Shown here: piece after piece, positions 59,005 through 64,000 of the stretch | How positions within the stretch are numbered: position 1 is the first letter of the stretch | How the letters are laid out: every line of letters starts with the position of its first letter | NCBI RefSeq assembly: GCF_000691525.1 | Contig: NZ_JMDW01000005.1 | Coordinates: 334,001 to 398,000 of the forward strand | Length of the DNA stretch: 64,000 bases | Direction: 5' to 3' | DNA from: Mycolicibacterium neoaurum ATCC 25795 | GTDB lineage: Bacteria; Actinomycetota; Actinomycetes; Mycobacteriales; Mycobacteriaceae | The notes under the pieces: model-generated | Told to the model about the DNA's origin: nothing | What the model saw: the letters and a program-made list of their open reading frames with translations, nothing else | Database searches by the model: none | Position numbers and translations under genes: made by a program

Positions 59005-60303
59005 CTAGTCCTCGGCGCCCGCGATGGCCCGTGCGCTGGCGGCGAAGTCCGCGACGCTGGACCCACCGCGGCTGTCGTGATTGCTCAGTGCCCGGATCGA
59101 GACATCATGCCCCTCAGCCTGTTTGCGTAACGAACCGACGGTCGCGTCCTCGCGAGGGACGTGCGTGAAAGGTTCGAAGTGGTACAGCCGCATCGCGTTC
59201 TCGTGGGTGATCTTGTTGATCTCGTCATCGGGCACCTCATAGGTCTCGAAGACATCGTGCAGTTCCTCTGGCGCACCCGGCCACATCGAGTCCGAGTGCG
59301 GATAGTCCATCTCCCAGCAGATGTTGTCCACCCCGATCAGGTGCCGGTTCTTCACACCGACCGGGTCGGAGATGAAGCAGGTCATGAAGTGTTCGCGGAA
59401 CACCTCCGAGGGCAGCTTGTCACCGAAGTCCTGATGCGTCCACGTCGAATGCATCTCATAGGTGCGGTCCACCCGGTCCAGAAAGTACGGAATCCACCCC
59501 GTTCCACCCTCACTGAGGGCGATCTTGAGGTCCGGGTATGCCTTGATCGGCGCCGACCACAACAGGTCGGCGGCGGCCTGAACGATGTTCATCGGCTGCA
59601 GCGTGATCATCACGTCCATCGGTGCGTCCGGGGCAGTGATCGCCAGCCGTCCCGAGGATCCGATGTGCACATTCATCACCGTGTCGGTGTCGACCAGTGC
59701 ATCCCACAGCGGCTTCCAGTACTCCATGTCGTGGAAGCTCGGATATCCCAAAGCCGAAGGGTTCTCCGTGAAGGTCAGCGAATGCACACCCTTCTTCGAC
59801 ACCCGGCGGACCTCGTCGGCGCACAGTTGCGGATCCCAGATCGCCGGGACGGCCATCGGGATGAACCGCCCGGGATGCGAACCACACCACTCGTCGATGT
59901 GCCAATCGTTGTAGGCCCGCACCAGCGCCAGCGAGAAGTCGGCATCCTCGGTGGCAAACAGTCTCGCGGCAAAGCCCGGGAAGGACGGGAAGTTCATGGT
60001 GGCGAGCACGCCACCAGCATTCATGTCCTTGACCCGCTCGGCCGCGTCGTAGCAGCCTTTGCGGATCTCATCGAGCCCCTGGGGCTCCAGGCCGTACTCC
60101 TCCTTGGGACGGCCGGCCACCGCGTTGAGCGCCACATTCGGGATCACGGTGTCACGGAACTGCCAGGTGTCCGAGCCGTCGGGATTGTGCACCAGCCGCG
60201 GCGCCTCGTCCCGGTACTTCGCCGGCAGATGGTTGGCGAACATGTCCGGCGGTTCGATGATGTGGTCGTCGACGCTGACCAAGATCATGTCGTCGATACG
60301 CAC
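59005..60303 (-). CDS. Amidohydrolase-2 family protein
   Basis: This encodes 432 residues of the mycobacterial Amidohydro_2 group. ILVSVDDHIIEPPDMF holds the first metal motif (Asp-x-His instead of HxH), TVMNVHIGSSG gives a His, and DNICWEMDYPHSDSMWPG gives the Asp region. GTG 60303 is the start; ATG 60288 is five codons later. It heads the minus-strand operon. A decarboxylase or ring-opening hydrolase role is possible. Confidence 0.85.
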   Translation of the reverse strand: MRIDDMILVSVDDHIIEPPDMFANHLPAKYRDEAPRLVHNPDGSDTWQFRDTVIPNVALNAVAGRPKEEYGLEPQGLDEIRKGCYDAAERVKDMNAGGVLATMNFPSFPGFAARLFATEDADFSLALVRAYNDWHIDEWCGSHPGRFIPMAVPAIWDPQLCADEVRRVSKKGVHSLTFTENPSALGYPSFHDMEYWKPLWDALVDTDTVMNVHIGSSGRLAITAPDAPMDVMITLQPMNIVQAAADLLWSAPIKAYPDLKIALSEGGTGWIPYFLDRVDRTYEMHSTWTHQDFGDKLPSEVFREHFMTCFISDPVGVKNRHLIGVDNICWEMDYPHSDSMWPGAPEELHDVFETYEVPDDEINKITHENAMRLYHFEPFTHVPREDATVGSLRKQAEGHDVSIRALSNHDSRGGSSVADFAASARAIAGAED

Positions 60304-60502
60304 AGCTGCACCCCTCCGACCGATCCCGGTTGTCGATTCTCCATCAATGCAAACTAACTTCTCTGTCTGTGAGAATCAACGTCCAACAAGCTGACAATGG
60401 TGCCTGACCGCGATATTTGGCCGCCTGCGGCGGCGGTGCCGACATGTTGACCAGGCCCGACTATTGACCCCCAGGCGGGAAGGTGGAAATCTATTAGTCA
60501 GA

Positions 60503-60523
60503 TATGAGAATATGATTCTCATA
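60503..60523. promoter_or_regulatory. Perfect 21-bp operator palindrome
   Basis: TATGAGAAT and ATTCTCATA flank ATG: perfect 9-bp arms. It lies 79 bases upstream of the Rieske C start and 199 bases from the divergent amidohydrolase start. It defines the motif shared with sites near 16562, 16716, 22979, 23103 and 46408. Apart from it and an inverted TTCTC/GAGAA pair at 60359-60375, nothing stands out in this 299-base intergenic region. Confidence 0.75.
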
Positions 60524-60602
60524 GTGGAGAGGGCAGCCTCGGTCCCCGGCCGAGTTCGTCGTCACCTCATCGCATATCGGACGCACACAGGAGAGGTACA
60601 CC

Positions 60603-61949
60603 GTGGCATTTTTCCCGAAGCCGGCCGCCGGCAGCTGGACCGAGAACTGGCCCGAACTCGGGACCGCCCCGGTCAACTACGAGGACTCGATCGATCCCGA
60701 GCACTGGAAGCTCGAACAGCAGGCCATCTTCCGCAAGACGTGGCTGCACATGGGCCGGGTCGAGCTCATCCCCAAGAAGGGCCGATACGTCACCCGCGAG
60801 TTGCCGTCCGTGGGGCCAGGGGTATCGATCATCATCGTCAACGACGGTGATGAGATTCGTGCCTTCTACAACATGTGCCGCCATCGCGGTAACAAGCTGG
60901 TATGGAACGACTATCCCGGCGAGGAGGTGTCCGGCAGCTGCCGCCAGTTCGTGTGCAAGTACCACGCGTGGCGCTACGACCTCAAGGGAGACCTGACGTT
61001 CGTACAGCAGGAGAGCGAGTTCTTCGACCTCGACAAGGCCGATTATCCGCTCAAGCCGGTGCGTTGCGAGGTCTGGGAAGGGTTCATCTTCGTCAACTTC
61101 GATGACGAAGCGGTGTCATTGGAAGAGTATCTCGGCGATTTCGGGAAGGGCCTGAAGGGCTATCCGTTCCACGAGATGACCGAGCACTACAGCTACCGCT
61201 CGGAGATCAAGGCCAACTGGAAACTGTTCATCGACGCGTTCACCGAGTTCTATCACGCGCCGATCCTGCACATGAAGCAGGCGGAGAAGGAGGAGGCCGA
61301 GAAACTGGCCAACTTCGGCTTCGAGGCGCTGGCCTACGACATCAAGGGTGACCACTCGATGGTGTCGTCGTGGGGCGGCATGTCCCCGCCCAAGGACCTC
61401 AACATGGTCAAACCGATCGAACGCATCCTGCACAGTGGCCTGTTCGGCCCATGGGACCGGCCCGATATCAAGGGCATCTTGCCCGACGAATTGCCACCGG
61501 CCATCAACCCGGGGCGACACAAGACTTGGGGCACAGACTCTTTCGAGTTCTTCCCGAACTGGACGCTGCTGTTCTGGGTGCCCGGTTGGTACCTCACGTA
61601 CAACTATTGGCCCACCGGGGTGGACAGTCACATCTTCGAAGCCGACCTGTACTTCGTGCCGCCGAAGAACTTGCGCGAACGGCTGTCACAGGAGCTGGCC
61701 GCGGTGACGTTCAAGGAGTACGCGTTCCAGGACGCCAACACCCTGGAGGCCACCCAGACCCAGATCGGCACCAGGGCCGTGCTCGACTTCCCGCTGTGCG
61801 ACCAGGAAATCCTGCTTCGCCATCTGCACATGACGGCACACCAGTACGTCGACCGGCACAAGGCCGAACAGGCAGCCAAAACCAACGGTGCGAGCAACGG
61901 TGCCGCCAGCGGTGCGAAGGCACCGGAAAAGGAGCAGGTGAATGTCTAA
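60603..61949 (+). CDS. Rieske oxygenase alpha-type subunit C
   Basis: This encodes 448 residues starting with GTG after GGAGAGG. The Rieske motifs CRHRG (Cys92/His94) and CKYHAWRY (Cys118/His121) are intact; the iron site is ANWKLFIDAFTEFYHAPILH with a late QDAN Asp. The Ala/Lys-rich C-terminal tail (about 425-448, TNGASNGAASGAKAPEKE) is absent from the other two copies. The small partner gene overlaps by 8 bases. The nearest reductase candidate is 40143-41171. An operator-like palindrome lies upstream. Confidence 0.9.
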   Translation: MAFFPKPAAGSWTENWPELGTAPVNYEDSIDPEHWKLEQQAIFRKTWLHMGRVELIPKKGRYVTRELPSVGPGVSIIIVNDGDEIRAFYNMCRHRGNKLVWNDYPGEEVSGSCRQFVCKYHAWRYDLKGDLTFVQQESEFFDLDKADYPLKPVRCEVWEGFIFVNFDDEAVSLEEYLGDFGKGLKGYPFHEMTEHYSYRSEIKANWKLFIDAFTEFYHAPILHMKQAEKEEAEKLANFGFEALAYDIKGDHSMVSSWGGMSPPKDLNMVKPIERILHSGLFGPWDRPDIKGILPDELPPAINPGRHKTWGTDSFEFFPNWTLLFWVPGWYLTYNYWPTGVDSHIFEADLYFVPPKNLRERLSQELAAVTFKEYAFQDANTLEATQTQIGTRAVLDFPLCDQEILLRHLHMTAHQYVDRHKAEQAAKTNGASNGAASGAKAPEKEQVNV

Positions 61950-62271
61950 GTTGCCGGAGGAGTTCGCCGACCTGGAGCGCTTTGCCGACTGGTGCCTGCC
62001 CACCGAGGAGGAGCGCTACCAGAAGCGGCTGAACTCCACGATGGCCGAGATGCAGCAGCTCTACGACGCCGGCATGGCCCGGCTCGAGGACATCATGGTC
62101 TACGTGGATGCCCGCTTCCCCCTCAAGGGCATGCCCGATGACGCGAAAGCACTGGTGCACCTGGGCCAGTCGATCGTGATGGTGAGCTTCCCTATCGAGG
62201 TGTGGAAGCAGCCGCGCGTGCTCGACAGCGGCGCAGCCTATATCAACCTCATCAAGGAGCCGGTGGTCTAG
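61942..62271 (+). CDS. Small Rieske-partner protein C (unknown family)
   Basis: This encodes 109 residues: LPEEFADLERFADWCLPTEE, RLNSTMAEMQQLYDAG, then VWKQPRVLDSGAAYIN. It is closely related to 42956-43285 and more distantly to 37820-38155. It is mostly helical, with no metal motif. The start overlaps the oxygenase gene and a ribosome site (GGAGCAGG) lies inside that gene. It may be a small subunit or assembly factor; it is not the SnoaL-like beta subunit of known dioxygenases. Confidence 0.72.
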   Translation: MSKLPEEFADLERFADWCLPTEEERYQKRLNSTMAEMQQLYDAGMARLEDIMVYVDARFPLKGMPDDAKALVHLGQSIVMVSFPIEVWKQPRVLDSGAAYINLIKEPVV

Positions 62272-62273
62272 TC

Positions 62274-63509
62274 GTGTTGACCCTCAAAGCTGCGGGTCTG
62301 GTCGACGTCGATGCCGGGGCGATTGTTCGCCCCGGCATCGTTCGTGTCGATGGGGACCGGATTGTCGGAATCGGCGGGGAGCCCGAGGGCGAGGTGATCG
62401 ACCTTGGTGACGCGATCCTGTTACCCGGCCTGATGGACATGGAGGTCAACCTGCTGATGGGCGGGCGGGGCGAGAACCCCGGTCTGTCCCAGGTGCAGGA
62501 CGATCCCCCGACGCGGGTGTTGCGCGCTGTCGGCAATGCCCGCCGCACCCTGCGCGCCGGGTTCACCACCGTGCGAAACCTCGGCCTTTTCGTCAAGACC
62601 GGCGGTTACCTACTCGACGTAGCCCTGGGCAAGGCAATCGACGCCGGCTGGGTCGAAGGACCACGTGTGGTCCCCGCCGGCCATGCCATAACGCCGACCG
62701 GAGGCCACCTCGACCCGACCATGTTCGCGGCGTTCATGCCCGGTGCGCTCGAACTCACCGTCGAGGAGGGCATCGCCAACGGTGTCGACGAGATCCGCAA
62801 GGCGGTGCGCTATCAGATCAAGCACGGCGCCCAGCTCATCAAGGTGTGCGTGTCCGGTGGCGTCATGTCACTGACCGGCGAGGCCGGAGCCCAGCACTAT
62901 TCGGATGAGGAACTGCGCGCGATCGTCGACGAGGCGCACCGGCGGGGCCTGCGCGTGGCTGCACACACCCATGGTGCCGAAGCGGTCAAGCACGCGGTGG
63001 CCTGCGGAATCGATTGCATCGAACATGGCTTCCTGATGGATGACGAGGCCATCCAGATGTTGGTCGACAACGATCGGTTTCTGGTGACCACTCGCCGGCT
63101 GGCACAGGCCATGGATGTTTCCAAGGCGCCGAAGGTACTGCAGGACAAGGCCGCAGAGATGTTTCCCAAGGCGGAGACGTCGATCAAGGCGGCGTACGAG
63201 GCGGGCGTCAAGATCGCCGTCGGTACCGACGCCCCGGCGATCCCCCACGGCAAGAACGCCGACGAACTGGTCACCCTCGTCGAATGGGGTATGCCGCCGG
63301 CGGCGGTGTTGCGCTCGGCGACCACCATCGCCGCCGATCTGATCAATGCCAAGGACCTCGGGCGGCTGGCGGAGGGATATTTGGCCGACATCATTGCCGT
63401 GCCCGGGGACCCCCTGCAAGACATCACCGTTACACGAACGGTTACATTTGTAATGAAGGGTGGGAAGGTCTACAAGAATGAGTACGCCGATGACTCCACG
63501 TCACACTGA
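62274..63509 (+). CDS. Imidazolonepropionase-like amidohydrolase C with ExN in place of HxH
   Basis: This encodes 411 residues from GTG 62274, two bases after the small gene's stop. LLPGLMDMEVNLLMGG replaces the canonical DxHxH (Glu57, Asn59). Lys (QLIKVCVSGG), His (VAAHTHG), His (CIEHGF) and Asp (VGTDAPAIPHG) are kept. It is closely similar along its length to 41691-42959. The same replacement in two paralogues shows that it is not a sequencing error. Likely a metal-dependent hydrolase acting with the Rieske system. Confidence 0.83.
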   Translation: MLTLKAAGLVDVDAGAIVRPGIVRVDGDRIVGIGGEPEGEVIDLGDAILLPGLMDMEVNLLMGGRGENPGLSQVQDDPPTRVLRAVGNARRTLRAGFTTVRNLGLFVKTGGYLLDVALGKAIDAGWVEGPRVVPAGHAITPTGGHLDPTMFAAFMPGALELTVEEGIANGVDEIRKAVRYQIKHGAQLIKVCVSGGVMSLTGEAGAQHYSDEELRAIVDEAHRRGLRVAAHTHGAEAVKHAVACGIDCIEHGFLMDDEAIQMLVDNDRFLVTTRRLAQAMDVSKAPKVLQDKAAEMFPKAETSIKAAYEAGVKIAVGTDAPAIPHGKNADELVTLVEWGMPPAAVLRSATTIAADLINAKDLGRLAEGYLADIIAVPGDPLQDITVTRTVTFVMKGGKVYKNEYADDSTSH

Positions 63510-63918
63510 CGACCTGATCGAGATTCAGCAGGTGCTGGCCAAGTACGCCGTCACCATCACTCAAGGTGACATCGACGGCCTTGTGAGCGTCTTCACCCCG
63601 GATGGCACTTACAGCGCATTCGGCGAAACCTATGCGTTGGAACGATTTCCGGTGCTTGTCGACGCCGCTCCCAAGGGCCTGTTCATGACCGGTACCGCGC
63701 TGATCGATCTGGTCGAGGGTGCGGATGAGGCGACCGGCACCCAACCGCTGTGCTTCATCGAGCACTCCGCGCACGATATGCGCATCGGTTACTACCGTGA
63801 CACCTACGCGCGTACTGAGGACGGTTGGCGGTTGCGGACAAGAGCCATGACGTTCATCCGCCGGAGCGGTGCACACGATCACGGCAAGCCCCATGCGATC
63901 GGAAGGCCATCGGCATGA
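63478..63918 (+). CDS. SnoaL/NTF2-like protein
   Basis: This encodes 146 residues starting MSTPMTPRHTDDLIEIQQVL. The NTF2-like pattern LAKYAVTITQGDIDGLVSVF, TPDGTYSAFG and GYYRDTYARTEDGWRLRTR fits SnoaL/ring-hydroxylating-beta or steroid-isomerase-like folds. It overlaps the amidohydrolase by 32 bases and is the only beta-subunit-like candidate near a Rieske protein in the window, though it is separated from it by two genes. Its stop overlaps a mini-ORF start. Confidence 0.8.
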   Translation: MSTPMTPRHTDDLIEIQQVLAKYAVTITQGDIDGLVSVFTPDGTYSAFGETYALERFPVLVDAAPKGLFMTGTALIDLVEGADEATGTQPLCFIEHSAHDMRIGYYRDTYARTEDGWRLRTRAMTFIRRSGAHDHGKPHAIGRPSA

Positions 63919-63974
63919 GCGAGCGAATCATGAGTCTGCAATGCGAGAGCCGAGCATGCGAGGCAATCGCATGA
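63915..63974 (+). CDS. Bridging mini-ORF, RACEV type (copy 4)
   Basis: A 19-codon frame starts on the SnoaL-like stop (ATGA), reads MSERIMSLQCESRACEAIA and ends on the next ATG (ATGA at 63971). It matches the DNA of 25821-25919 (GCGAATCATG, then CCGAGCATGCGAGGCAATCGCATGAG). It is probably a coupling element. Confidence 0.5.
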   Translation: MSERIMSLQCESRACEAIA

Positions 63975-64000
63975 GTGAGCGAAGCGAGCGAATCATGAGT
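63971..64000 (+). CDS. Start of a gene running off the window
   Basis: Ten codons are visible (MSERSERIMS), starting on the mini-ORF stop. The sequence is again made of the GAGCGAATCATGAG repeat unit, so this could be a second mini-ORF rather than a full gene. Confidence 0.3.
   Translation, partial: MSERSERIMS

Noticed and set aside
60359..60375. TTCTC-N7-GAGAA inverted repeat
   Set aside because: Orientation and spacing differ from the 9-3-9 operator; probably coincidence or a weak hairpin.
1..64000. KstR (TnnAACnnGTTnnA) or KstR2 motifs controlling the region
   Set aside because: The recurring palindromes found here have different arms and spacing; no convincing KstR site was noticed by eye upstream of the operons.

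Overview
This window looks like a chromosomal segment of a fast-growing mycobacterium (Mycolicibacterium type). The evidence is a complete mce operon (two YrbE permeases plus MceA-F) followed by mycobacterial secreted proteins and a Mam-type gene, a mycofactocin-dependent SDR, a mycobacterial hemophore-related protein, 3Fe-4S ferredoxins paired with P450s, high GC, and frequent ATGA/GTGA gene overlaps. It holds no rRNA, tRNA, insertion sequence, phage gene or CRISPR. It is a dense catabolic region for one or more lipophilic, probably polycyclic or terpenoid/steroid-like, substrates; the actual substrate cannot be read from the sequence.

Layout. 1-1781: the 3' end of a Mam-like gene and three small secreted proteins. 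1862-16546 (minus): a probable single long unit reading ALDH, CoA-transferase, DUF35/HMGCS-like protein, SCP-x thiolase, yrbEA, yrbEB, mceA-F. 16768-20017 (plus): SDR, mycofactocin SDR, ferredoxin, P450. 20209-20547: hemophore-like protein. 20764-22945 (minus): a two-subunit acyl-CoA dehydrogenase. 23153-36928 (plus): a degradation run with an amidohydrolase pair, Rieske ferredoxin, two alpha/beta hydrolases, NuoF-like flavoprotein, ferredoxin, DUF35-aldolase fusion, two beta-hydroxyacid dehydrogenases, P450, ferredoxin, ALDH and SDR. One small gene (26812-27273) reads the other way. 36957-44547 (minus): two Rieske oxygenase modules with a reductase and a MarR regulator. 44608-46388 (minus): P450, ferredoxin, DUF1330. 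46558-47331: an EBP/EXPERA-like membrane protein. 47541-52072 (plus): acyl-CoA dehydrogenase, APH-type kinase, quinone reductase, P450. 52069-53210 (minus): a TetR regulator and a hypothetical gene. 53348-60303 (minus): a beta-oxidation set and an amidohydrolase. 60603 to the end (plus): a third Rieske module.

How the genes may work together (inference): Mce/YrbE imports the substrate. P450s, Rieske oxygenases and a TauD-like dioxygenase oxygenate it, fed by small ferredoxins, the KshB-like reductase and perhaps the NuoF-like protein. SDRs and ALDHs oxidise alcohols and aldehydes to acids. Class III CoA-transferases make CoA esters. Acyl-CoA dehydrogenases, enoyl-CoA hydratase, SDRs, thiolases and DUF35-linked aldolase-type enzymes shorten the chain.

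The most unusual points are: (i) three paralogous [Rieske alpha - about 110-aa unknown protein] pairs, two of them continued by an amidohydrolase whose HxH metal motif is ExN, and one whose Rieske site has lost a histidine ligand; (ii) a family of short bridging ORFs that fill gaps between coupled genes; (iii) two repeated operator types that tie scattered operons together; and (iv) a bacterial protein resembling the sterol isomerase EBP. No gene-free stretch exceeds 300 bases. The longest is 60304-60602, which holds a perfect 21-bp palindrome.
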